In this document: in pieces, positions 24,391-33,789 of the stretch | How positions within the stretch are numbered: position 1 is the stretch's first letter | Layout of the letters: every line of letters begins with the position of its first letter | NCBI RefSeq assembly: GCF_004217225.1 | Contig: NZ_SHKM01000001.1 | Span: forward strand, 968,137-1,032,136 | Length of the DNA: 64,000 nucleotides | From: Azospira oryzae | Lineage (GTDB): Bacteria > Pseudomonadota > Gammaproteobacteria > Burkholderiales > Rhodocyclaceae | Reading direction: 5' to 3' | Program-made: the position numbers and the translations under genes | The notes under the pieces: generated by a model | What the model was told of the DNA's origin: nothing | The model's input: only the letters and a program-made list of their open reading frames with translations | Database searches by the model: none

Positions 24391-25376
24391 TCGCCCTCCC
24401 CCGCCTTTTCCAGGGCTTCCCGCAGCACGCCCTCGTCCGGCAGGTCCAGTCCCAGGGAACGGGCCACGTTGCGATTGACGGCGACGCTGAAGTAGCTCGG
24501 GTACAGGGGCGCCCCCAGGGTCACCCGTCCCGCCGGCAGGCCGCGCAGGAACTCGGCCGTCTGGCGCCCCATCTGGGCCGGGGTGGAGAACACCGCCGCC
24601 AGGGCTCCGGCAGTCACGTAGGCCTGGGAAAAGCCCACCACCGGGCGCTGGTGGCGATAGGTGGTGAGCAGCACCGGCCGGGCCGTGTTGCGGTTGAACA
24701 CCAGGCCGTCGGGCAGGGCCAGCAGCACGTCGGTACCCGGCAGCAGGCGGTTGAGGGCGGGCACGATGTCCCCCTCCTCGGCCACCTGCTCCATCTGCAG
24801 TTCAAAGCCGGCCCGGGACACGGCACTGCGCAGGCGCGGCGCCAGAGCGGCGGATTCGGGCCCCAGCAGCGCCGCCACCCGCTTGCGTCCGGGCAGGGCG
24901 AAGCGCAACAGGTTGAGCTGGCGCGACAGGGGCTGGTCCAGGTAGAGGGCGGAAAAGCTGCCGGGCCGGGCACGGCGCCCGGATTCGGCAGCGATCCGCT
25001 CGAAGGTCAGGCGGGGCACCAGAACGCTCAACACCGGCGGCGTCCCTTCCATCCGCGCCAGGGCCCGGGCGGCGCCGGCCCCTACGGCCAGGACCAGGGA
25101 GGCATCGCCCAGTTCCGCCTCGTCGATCTTTTCCCCGGCTGCCGCCACCCCGGTCAGCCGCACCACCCGCCGGCCCGGGGACTGGGCCATGCCGGCATTC
25201 AGGGCGTCAAGGAATTCGGCGTAGACACCGCCCCGCTCGCTCAGGACCACGGCCACCGTATCCGCCGCCGTGGCCGGTGCAGCACCTGCCGTCAGTCCCA
25301 GCCACAGCAATGCCAATGCGATATGACAAAGCATTCGCAGGCGAGGCAGAGCCGGGGAAGGGAACAGGCGCGACAT
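24387..25376 (-). CDS. periplasmic ABC-type substrate-binding protein, PF04392-like
   Basis: 329 residues with a signal peptide (cleavage likely after APATAA, about residue 38) and a two-lobed type I binding-protein fold. Seen are VAVVLSERGGVYAEFLDALNAG, LLGPESAALAPRLRSAV, DVLLALPDGLVFNRNTARPVLLTTYRHQRPVVGFS and VFSTPAQMGRQTAEFL. No ABC permease or ATPase is adjacent. Instead the gene lies between a TonB-dependent receptor and a membrane c-di-GMP protein, which suggests a sensory rather than a transport role. The ligand is unknown. Confidence 0.82.
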   Translation of the reverse strand: MSRLFPSPALPRLRMLCHIALALLWLGLTAGAAPATAADTVAVVLSERGGVYAEFLDALNAGMAQSPGRRVVRLTGVAAAGEKIDEAELGDASLVLAVGAGAARALARMEGTPPVLSVLVPRLTFERIAAESGRRARPGSFSALYLDQPLSRQLNLLRFALPGRKRVAALLGPESAALAPRLRSAVSRAGFELQMEQVAEEGDIVPALNRLLPGTDVLLALPDGLVFNRNTARPVLLTTYRHQRPVVGFSQAYVTAGALAAVFSTPAQMGRQTAEFLRGLPAGRVTLGAPLYPSYFSVAVNRNVARSLGLDLPDEGVLREALEKAGEGE

Positions 25377-25382
25377 GGGAAA

Positions 25383-27467
25383 TCAGAATTCCAGCCGCAG
25401 ATTGACGTAGGAACGACGGCCGATGAGGTTTTCGTAATAAACCTCCTGATAGGGCTTGTCGAACAGGTTCTGCACGATGAAGGCGACCTCGCCCTGGTAG
25501 GCGCCGTCGCGGAAGCGGTAGGCCAGACGGGCATCGACCCGCTCGTAGGGATTCTGCACGTCGCCGTCGCCCTGCACCGCCATGCGCCCCATCTGGTAGT
25601 AGGCCAGGCTGCCGGTCCAGCGGCTGCCGAAATCGTGGGCCAGCAGCATGCTGCGGCTGTGCAGGGGGGCGGAGTCGCTGTAGATGCTGGCACTGTCGCG
25701 ACTGGCCCCATTGCCCGTGACCTTGGTCATGGACCAGGCCACATGCAGCCGGGTCGCTTCCGTGAATTTCTGCTGCCACTGGGCCTCCAGGGCCCGAATG
25801 TCGGCACTCCCCAGGTTGTTGTACTGGACTCCGGGCAGGATCTGGCCGGTGAAGGGATTGATCATGGAGCCGGAGAAGCCCCGGGCTTCCGTTTCCAGCA
25901 GATGGGTCAGGTGGTCCAGGGAATACTTGATATCCAGGGAGCCGCCGGGCAGTTCCATGACGTAGCCGACCTCCCGGGAGGTGATCTGTTCCGACTGCAG
26001 GTCATCGCGGTGACCGTAGGCCCGATAGGTGCAGGACTTGAGGATCAGGCAGTTGATTGGCGACAGGGGAAAGGTCCAGCGCGAATCGGCCTTGGCTTCC
26101 AGCATCACCGGGGTATGGGTGGCGCGGCTGGCGGAAACGCGCAGGGTATGGCCGGGCACGACATGGTAGTTGGCGGCCAGGCGGGGCGAGGCATGGGAGC
26201 CCGTATAGCTGTTCTTCTCCAGCATCAGGCCGCCGTTGAAAACCCACCTGGCGCTGGGCCGCCATTCCAGGTTGGCGAACAGGTTGCTCTGGCGGAAGGA
26301 CTGGGCCTGGTCCGAATTGAAGAAGAAGCGGCTGGTGAAGCGGTCGATGCGCACCCCCGCCCCCCACACCAGGCGCGTGGTGCTGGTGGGTGCCAGGGTA
26401 TGCTGGGCTTCCAGGTCGTAACGCTCGCCCAGCAGGCGCATGGGGGAATCGAAGGGCGCGGGAACCACGCCGAAATGGGGCACCACCAGGCTGGCCAGGT
26501 CGTAATTCTGCTCGTCCCGATTGGCGTAGGCCTTGATCGACAACTGTTCGTCGGCACTGAAACTGCGCTGCCAGCGCAGCAGGCCGTAGTAGCTGTCCAG
26601 CTTGCGCACATGTTCCGGCGAGTAGGTGGTGCTGCCGGGCAGCTCGTTCTTGCCCGACTGGTGGTCGCCCTGGGAGATGCCGGCCTGGATTTCCAGGGCG
26701 TCCCGGTCGCTGATCTGCAGATCGCCGCGGAAGGTGAAGTTGCTCAGGCGCTTGTTGTCGAAGCGGTTGGGCACCGTCGAATGGCTGGCATCCGGGGCCG
26801 CGAAATCGGTGATGCCCTGGTCCCGCCGCTGACTGCCGGTGACCCGGTAATCCAGGGCACCCGCCTTGCCGCCCCAGCGGAAGGTGGCATCGGAGCCGCG
26901 CTTGCTGTCGGTGAGGGACACCATGGCGCCCTGGGTCTCGGTGGCATGGCGGCTGATGATGTTGATAATGCCGAGGAAGGAGTTGGCGCCGTAGGTGGCC
27001 GAGTTGGGACCGCGGATCACCTCGATGCGCTCGATATCCTCCAGCGCCAGGGGCAGGGTGCTCCAGACGGCGCCGCCGAAGAGGGGGGTGTAGATGGAAC
27101 GGCCGTCCACCAGCACCTGCATGCGCCGTGAGAAACCATCGGTGAGGCCGTGGTAGCTGACCACGGAATTGGGGACGAAGGTGCCCCGGTCGGCGCTTTC
27201 CCCCACGTACATGCCGGGCACCAGGCGGAACAGGTCGGGGATGCTCCAGGCGCCGGAATCCCGGATCATCTGGCGGTCGATCACCGTCACCGCCGCCGGC
27301 GCATCTGCTACATTCTGGCGCAGGCGGGAAGCGGTCAGCACCACCGGCACGTCGGCGAGGAAATCCTGTTCGGAAAGGTCGGCAACCGACTCAGCCCCCT
27401 GGCCGGGCAGAGCAGAAATCATCAGGAGCATGGGCAGAATGCTGGCCCGGGACAGGTATTTCATCAT
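25383..27467 (-). CDS. TonB-dependent outer-membrane receptor
   Basis: 694 residues: a short signal peptide (SILPMLLMISALPGQGA), a plug domain (about 40-155, with VTVIDRQMIRDSGAWSIPDLFRLVPGMYVG and IEVIRGPNSATYGANSFLGIINI) and a 22-strand barrel ending in the aromatic residue of LRLEF. The plug resembles receptors annotated as siderophore or metal-chelate type, but no substrate is evident. I take the ATG at 27467; the frame stays open upstream, but those codons lie in AT-rich leader sequence. The stop lies 6 nt from the binding-protein gene, so the two are surely co-transcribed. Confidence 0.9.
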   Translation of the reverse strand: MMKYLSRASILPMLLMISALPGQGAESVADLSEQDFLADVPVVLTASRLRQNVADAPAAVTVIDRQMIRDSGAWSIPDLFRLVPGMYVGESADRGTFVPNSVVSYHGLTDGFSRRMQVLVDGRSIYTPLFGGAVWSTLPLALEDIERIEVIRGPNSATYGANSFLGIINIISRHATETQGAMVSLTDSKRGSDATFRWGGKAGALDYRVTGSQRRDQGITDFAAPDASHSTVPNRFDNKRLSNFTFRGDLQISDRDALEIQAGISQGDHQSGKNELPGSTTYSPEHVRKLDSYYGLLRWQRSFSADEQLSIKAYANRDEQNYDLASLVVPHFGVVPAPFDSPMRLLGERYDLEAQHTLAPTSTTRLVWGAGVRIDRFTSRFFFNSDQAQSFRQSNLFANLEWRPSARWVFNGGLMLEKNSYTGSHASPRLAANYHVVPGHTLRVSASRATHTPVMLEAKADSRWTFPLSPINCLILKSCTYRAYGHRDDLQSEQITSREVGYVMELPGGSLDIKYSLDHLTHLLETEARGFSGSMINPFTGQILPGVQYNNLGSADIRALEAQWQQKFTEATRLHVAWSMTKVTGNGASRDSASIYSDSAPLHSRSMLLAHDFGSRWTGSLAYYQMGRMAVQGDGDVQNPYERVDARLAYRFRDGAYQGEVAFIVQNLFDKPYQEVYYENLIGRRSYVNLRLEF

Positions 27468-27626
27468 TATTGGGGCGCGGTGACAGGTGACCAATGCCGG
27501 TTGCCAGACCCGCTTCCGGTACAGCTGATTGGCGGCAAAAACTGACAGCAGCATATTGTAAATTTTTGTAGTTGCCACCTTAACGGGAATCCCCGTATCG
27601 AACAAGCGCAGAAATCACTACTAGGC

Positions 27627-28529
27627 ATGCAGCTCTTCTACTCCGACACCTTCGTCCTGCCCCTGCCCCCGGGCCACCGTTTCCCCATGGAAAAGTACGC
27701 CCGCCTGCGCCAGACCCTGCTCGACGAAGGCTACCCGCCGGCGGACTTCATCCTGCCCGAGGCCGCTAGCCGCGAGGACCTCTGCCGGGCCCACGATCCG
27801 GCCTACGTGGAACGGGTCTGCAGCGGCCAGCTGACGCCAGAGGAAATGCGCCAGATCGGCTTTCCCTGGTCGGACGCCATGGTGGAGCGCTCCCGCCGCT
27901 CCGCCGGCGCCACCCTGGGCGCCTGCCGGGCAGCCCTGGCGGAGGGCTGGGGCGTCAATCTGGCGGGCGGCACCCACCACGCCGCCCATGCCGCCGGCGC
28001 CGGCTTCTGCGTCTTCAACGATGCCGCCGTGGCCGCCCGGGCCCTGCAGGCGCAGGACGGGGTGGGCCAGGTGGCGGTGATCGACTGCGACGTGCACCAG
28101 GGCGACGGCACCGCCCGCATCCTGGAGGGGGATGCCAGCGTGTTCACCTTCTCCATCCACGGCGCCCGCAACTATCCCTTCGCCAAGGCCCGCAGCGACC
28201 TGGACATCGAACTGCCCGACGGCTGCGACGATGCCTCCTATCTGGCGGCCCTGGAACAAGGACTGGCGGACCTCTTCAGCCGCTGCCGGCCCCAGCTGGC
28301 GATCTACCTGGCCGGCGCCGACCCCTACGCCGGGGACCGCCTGGGGCGCCTTTCCCTGACCATGGCCGGCCTGGAGGCCCGCGACGAGCGGGTCCTGGCG
28401 GCCTGCCGGGAGCGGGGCATCCCCGTGGCCATCGCCATGGCCGGCGGCTACGCCCGGGACATCGGCGACACCGTGGCCATCCATGCCAACACGATACGTT
28501 GTGCCCGCCGGCACTTCGAGCAGCGCTAG
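27627..28529 (+). CDS. histone deacetylase-family (acetylpolyamine amidohydrolase-like) protein
   Basis: 300 residues, class II HDAC-like arginase fold. Metal and catalytic residues are visible: the paired histidines in NLAGGTHHAAH, the zinc ligands in VIDCDVHQGDGTA and the later Asp in GADPYAGDRLG. A final MAGGYARDIGD motif is present. Bacterial relatives deacetylate small acetylated amines or unknown substrates. It starts a plus-strand run with nnr (10 nt gap). The first codons MQLFYSDTFVLPLP match the family. Confidence 0.92.
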   Translation: MQLFYSDTFVLPLPPGHRFPMEKYARLRQTLLDEGYPPADFILPEAASREDLCRAHDPAYVERVCSGQLTPEEMRQIGFPWSDAMVERSRRSAGATLGACRAALAEGWGVNLAGGTHHAAHAAGAGFCVFNDAAVAARALQAQDGVGQVAVIDCDVHQGDGTARILEGDASVFTFSIHGARNYPFAKARSDLDIELPDGCDDASYLAALEQGLADLFSRCRPQLAIYLAGADPYAGDRLGRLSLTMAGLEARDERVLAACRERGIPVAIAMAGGYARDIGDTVAIHANTIRCARRHFEQR

Positions 28530-28538
28530 AATCCAGCC

Positions 28539-30047
28539 ATGACCGCCACCCTGACGCCCCCGCCCCCCGCCCTGCCCCTCTACCGCAGCCAGGGCCTGCG
28601 CGCCCTCGAAGCCGCCGCCGGCAAGCAGCCCCTGATGGAACGGGCCGGCCTGGCCGCCGCCGACCTGGCCGCCAGCCTGTGCCGCCCCGGCCCGCTGCTG
28701 GTGCTGGCCGGCCCCGGCAACAACGGCGGCGACGCCTACGTGGCCGCCCGCCACCTGCAGGCCCGCTTCTTCGCCGTACAGGTGGTGGCCTGGGACGACG
28801 GCCAGCGGGCCCCGGCCGACGCCCGGGCCGCCCGCCAAGCCTTCCTCGAGGCCGGCGGCGCCATCCTCGACGCCATCCCCCCCTGCCCCCGCTGGGGCCT
28901 GGTGCTGGACGGCCTCTTCGGCATCGGCCTGCAACGCCCCCTGAGCGGCGCCTACGCCGATGCCGTGGCCGCCGCCAACCATCTGGCAGAGCGGGACCAT
29001 TGCCCCCTGCTGGCCCTGGACTGCCCCTCCGGACTCGATGCGGACAGCGGCCGCGCCCTGGGGCCGGCCATCCGCGCCAGCCACACCCTCACCTTCATCG
29101 CCCACAAGCCGGGCCTGCTCACCCTGGACGGGCCGGACCACTGCGGCGCCCTGCATCTGGCCGCCCTGGAGCTGGACGCCCCCGCCCTGGTGCCGGCAGA
29201 TGGCTGGAGCATCGGCCGGGAACACTTCGCCGCCCACTTGCAGCCCCGCCGCCGCAACAGCCACAAGGGCAGCTACGGCAGCGCCGGCATTCTCGGCGGC
29301 GCCGCCGGCATGGTCGGTGCCGCCCTCCTCGCCGGCCGCGCCGCCCTGCTCCTGGGCTGCGGCCGGGTCTTCGTCGGCCTGGCAGACCGCCACGGCCCCG
29401 CCTTCGATCTCCAGCAGGCGGAACTGATGCTGCGTCCGGCCGCGGCCCTGGAGGCCGCCCCCCTCACCGCCCTGGCCGTGGGCCCGGGCCTGGGCCAGGC
29501 GCCGGAGGTCAGGGAATTCCTGTCCCGGGCCATTACCGGCCCACTGCCCCTGGTCCTGGATGCGGATGCCCTCAACCTGCTGGCGGCCGACCCCACCCTG
29601 GCCCAGGCCCTGGCCACCCGCCAGGCGCCGCGGCTGCTCACGCCCCACCCGGCGGAAGCGGCGCGCCTGCTGGGCACGGAAGTGGCCCCAGTGCAGGCTG
29701 ACCGCATCGGCGCCGCCACGCAGCTGGCCGAGCAGTTTGGCGCCTGGGTCGCCCTCAAGGGAGCCGGCACCGTGGTCGCCGCGCCGGACGGGCGCTGGTG
29801 GATCAATACCAGCGGCAACCCGGGCCAGGCCGCCGCCGGCCAGGGCGACGTGCTCACCGGCATGACGGTGGCGCTCCTGGCCCAGGGCTGGGAGCCGGGC
29901 GCAGCCCTGCTGGGGGCGGTGCATCTACACGGCGCCGCCGCCGACACCTTGCCGGGAACCGGCGTCGGCCCCATCGGTCTGACTGCCTCGGAGACGGCAG
30001 TGGCGGCCAGGGCCCTGTTCAACGCCTGGTGCCGGACGGCCGTCTGA
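28539..30047 (+). CDS. nnr: bifunctional NAD(P)H-hydrate epimerase / ADP-dependent dehydratase
   Basis: A 502-residue fusion that repairs hydrated NADH and NADPH. The N-terminal YjeF epimerase domain (about 1-215) carries ERAGLAAADLA, VLAGPGNNGGDAYVAARHL and LDCPSGLDADSG. The C-terminal ribokinase-like dehydratase (about 220-495) carries KGSYGSAGILGGA, AVGPGLG, LDADALNLLA and the active-site NPGQAAAGQGDVLTG. Both halves look complete. Confidence 0.94.
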   Translation: MTATLTPPPPALPLYRSQGLRALEAAAGKQPLMERAGLAAADLAASLCRPGPLLVLAGPGNNGGDAYVAARHLQARFFAVQVVAWDDGQRAPADARAARQAFLEAGGAILDAIPPCPRWGLVLDGLFGIGLQRPLSGAYADAVAAANHLAERDHCPLLALDCPSGLDADSGRALGPAIRASHTLTFIAHKPGLLTLDGPDHCGALHLAALELDAPALVPADGWSIGREHFAAHLQPRRRNSHKGSYGSAGILGGAAGMVGAALLAGRAALLLGCGRVFVGLADRHGPAFDLQQAELMLRPAAALEAAPLTALAVGPGLGQAPEVREFLSRAITGPLPLVLDADALNLLAADPTLAQALATRQAPRLLTPHPAEAARLLGTEVAPVQADRIGAATQLAEQFGAWVALKGAGTVVAAPDGRWWINTSGNPGQAAAGQGDVLTGMTVALLAQGWEPGAALLGAVHLHGAAADTLPGTGVGPIGLTASETAVAARALFNAWCRTAV

Positions 30048-30089
30048 CCCTTACCGCGGAGTGCCGCTCCGCCCAGCAAAAGAAAAACG

Positions 30090-30968
30090 ATGTCCCATCC
30101 CAGCCATCCCCTGCGGGGCGTGCTGCTCATGCTCGCCGCCGTCTTCTTCTTCGCCCTGCTGGATGCCACCTCCAAGACCCTGGCCGCCACCTATCCCATT
30201 CCCTTCCTGGCCTGGGCCCGCTACCTGGTGCATTGCCTGCTGATGCTGGTCTTTCTCGGTCCCCGCCTGGGCCGGGGCCTGCTCAGCACCCGGCGGCCCG
30301 GGCTGCAGATCCTGCGCGCCCTGCTGCTGGTGGGCGTCACCGCCTGCATGATGGCGGCCCTGCGCAACATGCCCCTGGCCGAGACCACTGCCGTGGTCTT
30401 CATCACGCCCCTGCTGGTGGCCATCCTGGCCCGCCCCTGGCTGGGCGAGAAGATCGGCCTCAACCGCTGGCTGGCGGTGGGCATCGGCTTCATCGGGGTG
30501 CTCTTCATCGCCCGCCCCGGCGGCGACCTCAACCTGGAAGGCATTGCCTGGGCCCTGGCCTGCGCCGGCTGCTACACCGTTTATCAACTGCTGACGCGCC
30601 AGCTCTCGCCCACCGAGAACACCCTGACCATGCTTTTCTACACCGCCCTGGTGGGCACCCTCACCATGACCCTGGCGGCACCCTGGTTCGGCGCCGTCCC
30701 GGCCATCCGGGGCTGGGACTGGGCCCTGCTGTGCGCCATGGGGCTGTTCGGCGGCAGCGGCCATTTCCTGCTCATCGCCGCCTTCCGCCACGCCCCGGCT
30801 TCCACCCTGTCGCCCTTCCTCTACGTGCAGCTGCTGTGGGCCACCCTGCTCGGCTGGATCGTCTTCGGCCACCTGCCGGACGGCCTCACTACCGCCGGCA
30901 TGGCCGTCATCGCCGGCAGCGGCCTGTGGCTGGCCCTGGCCCAGCGGCGGGAAAGCCGCCGCGGCTAG
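30090..30968 (+). CDS. EamA/DMT-family transporter
   Basis: 292 residues with about ten hydrophobic helices in two EamA repeats (about 8-140 and 150-285). Typical features are the LDATSKTLAA turn after helix 1, the MAALRNMPLAETTAVVFITPLLVAIL segment and the repeat-2 end LTTAGMAVIAGSGLWLAL. Inner-membrane drug/metabolite exporter; substrate unknown. It converges with the next minus-strand gene, overlapping its stop by 4 nt. Confidence 0.9.
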   Translation: MSHPSHPLRGVLLMLAAVFFFALLDATSKTLAATYPIPFLAWARYLVHCLLMLVFLGPRLGRGLLSTRRPGLQILRALLLVGVTACMMAALRNMPLAETTAVVFITPLLVAILARPWLGEKIGLNRWLAVGIGFIGVLFIARPGGDLNLEGIAWALACAGCYTVYQLLTRQLSPTENTLTMLFYTALVGTLTMTLAAPWFGAVPAIRGWDWALLCAMGLFGGSGHFLLIAAFRHAPASTLSPFLYVQLLWATLLGWIVFGHLPDGLTTAGMAVIAGSGLWLALAQRRESRRG

Positions 30969-32449
30969 GCCGGGCGGGGATAGGGATAGAGCATGTTGAG
31001 GGCCACGCTCTCGCCGTTGGGCTGCACCATGCGCACGTGCTCCCGCTGGAATTCCCGGGCGTGGCGCAGGCCGCAGGAGTGGGCAATCATGTCCATCTCC
31101 TTGCCCATGTTGCGGCAGTAGGCGGCGACCCGCTCGGCCTTGTCCTCCACGTCCAGGCCCCGCTGCAGGCGCGGATTGTGGGTGGTGATGCCGGTGGGAC
31201 AGGTGTTGCTCTGGCAGCGCAAAGCCTGGATGCAGCCCAGGGAGAACATGAAGCCCCGCGCCGAATTGACGAAATCGGCGCCGCAGGCCAGGGCCCAGGC
31301 GGCCTTGGCCGGGGTCACCAGCTTGCCGGCGGCGATGACCCGCACCCGGCCCTTGAGGTCGGCCTCCAGCAGGGAATCCACCACCCGGGGCAGGGCCTCC
31401 ATGATGGACAGGGCCATGTGGTCCGCCAGGGCCTGGGGCGCCGCCCCGGAACCGCCCTCGCCGCCGTCGATGGCGAGGAAATCGGGAGCGCAGTGCAGCC
31501 CCCGGCGCAGCACCGCCTCGTTGAGCAGGTGCATGAACTGCCAGCCGCCAATGGCGGTCTTGATGCCCACCGGCTTGCCGGTGACGTCCCGCACCCGCTG
31601 CACCATGTCCAGCAGCTGCTCCATGTCGGCGATGTCCCGGTGCCGGTTGGGCGAGAGGGAATCCTGGCCCAGGGGAATGCCGCGGATGGCGGCGATCTCC
31701 GGCGTCACCTTGGCCGCCAGCAGCACCCCGCCCTTGCCCGGCTTGGCCCCCTGGGACAGCTTGATCTCGAAGGCCCGCACGTTGTCGTGGGCCGCCAGCT
31801 CCCGCAGTTTCTGCTCCGACAGGCGCCCCTGGTCGTCGCGGCAGCCGTACTTGGCGGTGCCGATCTGGAAAATGATGTCGCAGCCCCCTTCCAGGTGGTA
31901 GGGCGAAAGGCCGCCCTCCCCCGTATCCATCCAGCAGCCGGCCATCTGGGCGCCCCGGGCCAGGGCCTGGACGGCGGGCTTGGAAATGGCGCCGAAGCTC
32001 ATGCCGCTGATGTTGATCAGGGAGCGGCCGGTGAAAGGCTTGTCGCACCAGCCCTCGCCGATGACCAGGGGCGGCGTCGGCAGGCGTTCCTCGTCGAGCA
32101 CGGGGAATGGCGCATTGACGAAGAGGATGGCGCCGGTCTGGTGCAGGTCGTAGGTGGAGCCGAAGCCCAGGATGCCGCCCTCGTTCTTGGCCAGGCGGTA
32201 GATCCAGCCCCGGGTGGCCCGGTCGAAGGGGCGCTCCTCCCGGTCGTTGAGGAAGAAGTACTGGCGGAAGTACTCCCCCAGCTTCTCGAAGAAATAGCGC
32301 AGGTGGCCGACGATGGGATAGTTGCGCAGCACCGTGTGGCGCTTCTGGGTGATGTCCTGCACATACCAGTACACCAGCCACGCCGCCAGGCCCAGGGCGA
32401 GCAGGACGCCCAGGCTGACATGCAGGATACCCATTGCTTCGCTGCCCAT
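30965..32449 (-). CDS. membrane-anchored FMN-binding glutamate synthase-like protein
   Basis: 494 residues. One N-terminal transmembrane helix (about 5-28) is followed by a GltB-type FMN domain. Seen are NISGMSFGAISKPAVQALA, the region around GEGGLSPYHLEGGCDIIFQIGTAKYGC, KLSQGAKPGKGG, AIDGGEGGSGAAP and SNTCPTGITTHNP with the cysteines of an Fe-S/FMN region. It lacks the glutaminase and GltD parts of a true glutamate synthase. An excellent AAAGGAGG site precedes the ATG at 32449, which fixes the start. Its physiological reaction is not established. Divergent from nadC with a 62-nt gap. Confidence 0.88.
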   Translation of the reverse strand: MGSEAMGILHVSLGVLLALGLAAWLVYWYVQDITQKRHTVLRNYPIVGHLRYFFEKLGEYFRQYFFLNDREERPFDRATRGWIYRLAKNEGGILGFGSTYDLHQTGAILFVNAPFPVLDEERLPTPPLVIGEGWCDKPFTGRSLINISGMSFGAISKPAVQALARGAQMAGCWMDTGEGGLSPYHLEGGCDIIFQIGTAKYGCRDDQGRLSEQKLRELAAHDNVRAFEIKLSQGAKPGKGGVLLAAKVTPEIAAIRGIPLGQDSLSPNRHRDIADMEQLLDMVQRVRDVTGKPVGIKTAIGGWQFMHLLNEAVLRRGLHCAPDFLAIDGGEGGSGAAPQALADHMALSIMEALPRVVDSLLEADLKGRVRVIAAGKLVTPAKAAWALACGADFVNSARGFMFSLGCIQALRCQSNTCPTGITTHNPRLQRGLDVEDKAERVAAYCRNMGKEMDMIAHSCGLRHAREFQREHVRMVQPNGESVALNMLYPYPRPA

Positions 32450-32511
32450 GGCGCCTCCTTTGCGGATGTTAGAATTGCGTCCGGTCAATCTAACATGAAC
32501 GAAAGCCTGCC

Positions 32512-33396
32512 GTGCCCAAGCCCGTGGATTCCCAACTCACCCTGCAACTGCCCCCCGCCGCCGAAATCGAGCGCAATGTGGATGGCGCCCTGGCCGAGGA
32601 CGTGGCCGGCGGCGACCTGACGGCCCAGCTGATCCCGGCCGGCCAGCCCGGCACGGCCACGGTGATTTCCCGTGAAGCGGCCACCCTGTGCGGCACCGCC
32701 TGGTTCGAAGCCGCCTTCCGCAAGGTGGATCCGGCCTGCCGCATCACCTGGCACGCCCAGGACGGCGACCGGGTCCAGCCCAACCAGCTGCTGTGCGACA
32801 TCGCCGGCCCGGCCCGGGCCCTGCTCACTGCCGAGCGCACCGGCCTCAATTTCCTGCAGCTGCTCTCCGGCGTCGCCACCCGCACCCGCCGCTTCGTCGA
32901 TACGGTGGCCGGCACCAGGGCCCGCATCGTGGACACCCGCAAGACCCTGCCCGGCCTGCGCCTGGCCCAGAAATACGCGGTCACCTGCGGCGGCGGCGAC
33001 AACCACCGCATCGGCCTCTACGACGCCATCCTGATCAAGGAAAACCACATCATGGCCGCCGGCGGCATCGCCCAGGCCGTGGCGGCGGCCAAGGCCGTGG
33101 CCGCCGCGGCAACCGTGCCCTGCAAGTTCATCCAGGTGGAAGTGGAAAACCTGGAGGAGCTGCGCCAGGCCCTGGCCGCCGGCGCCACCATGGTCCTGCT
33201 GGACAACATGAGCCTGGCCGACATGGCGGAAGCCTCCCGCCTGGCCGCCGGCCAGGCCGTGCTGGAAGCCTCCGGCGGCATCAGCCTGGAAACGGTGCGG
33301 GCCATCGCCGAAACCGGGGTGGACCGCATCTCCATCGGCGGCCTGACCAAGGACGTGCAGGCCCTGGATCTCTCCATGCGCTTCAAGGCGGGCTGA
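32512..33396 (+). CDS. nadC: nicotinate-nucleotide pyrophosphorylase (carboxylating)
   Basis: 294 residues, quinolinate phosphoribosyltransferase of de novo NAD synthesis. Seen: [71 protein letters not shown] and the C-terminal [17 protein letters not shown]. The start is GTG at 32512; the nearby ATG at 32495 is in another frame. No nadA or nadB nearby. Confidence 0.96.
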   Translation: MPKPVDSQLTLQLPPAAEIERNVDGALAEDVAGGDLTAQLIPAGQPGTATVISREAATLCGTAWFEAAFRKVDPACRITWHAQDGDRVQPNQLLCDIAGPARALLTAERTGLNFLQLLSGVATRTRRFVDTVAGTRARIVDTRKTLPGLRLAQKYAVTCGGGDNHRIGLYDAILIKENHIMAAGGIAQAVAAAKAVAAAATVPCKFIQVEVENLEELRQALAAGATMVLLDNMSLADMAEASRLAAGQAVLEASGGISLETVRAIAETGVDRISIGGLTKDVQALDLSMRFKAG

Positions 33397-33547
33397 GGGG
33401 CCGCCGCAGCGGCTCTCCACCGCCTCTCCCCGGCTTCCCCAGCGCCTTACCCGTCCGCCTGGGGCCTGCCCTCCGGCAGGCCTGCATCTCTTTGTTCCCG
33501 GGCCGGCCGGGAGCCAAATATGTCACGGCAGCGCCGGAGCAGGTGGC

Positions 33548-33553
33548 TATAAT
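33548..33553 (+). promoter_or_regulatory. candidate -10 element before the 45-residue membrane protein
   Basis: A perfect TATAAT in otherwise GC-rich DNA, 67 nt upstream of the small ORF at 33621. No convincing -35 was found at the usual spacing. Confidence 0.35.
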
Positions 33554-33620
33554 CGGCCGAAGAACCCCGGTTCCGCCGCCACGGCGGGCCATCCGCCGGG
33601 GTCGTCACCGGGGGAACGAC

Positions 33621-33758
33621 ATGCTGTTCGCGCTTTTCTACGTCATCGCCATCGCCGTGCTGGTGCTGCACTTCACCGGCTTCCTCGCCCGTCACAATCT
33701 GGAATGGCTGGTCCTGGTCCTGGCTGCCGCCGTGTTCCCGGCCGTCATCTACCTCTAG
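33621..33758 (+). CDS. small membrane protein, 45 residues
   Basis: A short ORF with GGGGGAACGAC just before the ATG and a TATAAT upstream. The product is almost entirely hydrophobic: helix 1 (about 2-18), a short polar turn FLARHNLE, and helix 2 (about 28-44). The composition is typical of real small membrane proteins, and the gene sits alone between nadC and a convergent methyltransferase. I do not recognise a family; the evidence is the ribosome site plus the two-helix pattern. Confidence 0.6.
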   Translation: MLFALFYVIAIAVLVLHFTGFLARHNLEWLVLVLAAAVFPAVIYL

Positions 33759-33789
33759 CCGCGCCTCGCCATTCCTGCCGGGCTGAATC

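Noticed and set aside
27468-27605. N-terminal extension of the TonB receptor to 27605
   Set aside because: The extra codons lie in AT-rich leader sequence and would place the signal peptide internally; MMKYLSRASILPM is a normal start.
27468-27626. Cobalamin or other riboswitch in the TonB receptor leader
   Set aside because: The leader is short and AT-rich, and I see no B12-box or other conserved riboswitch core.
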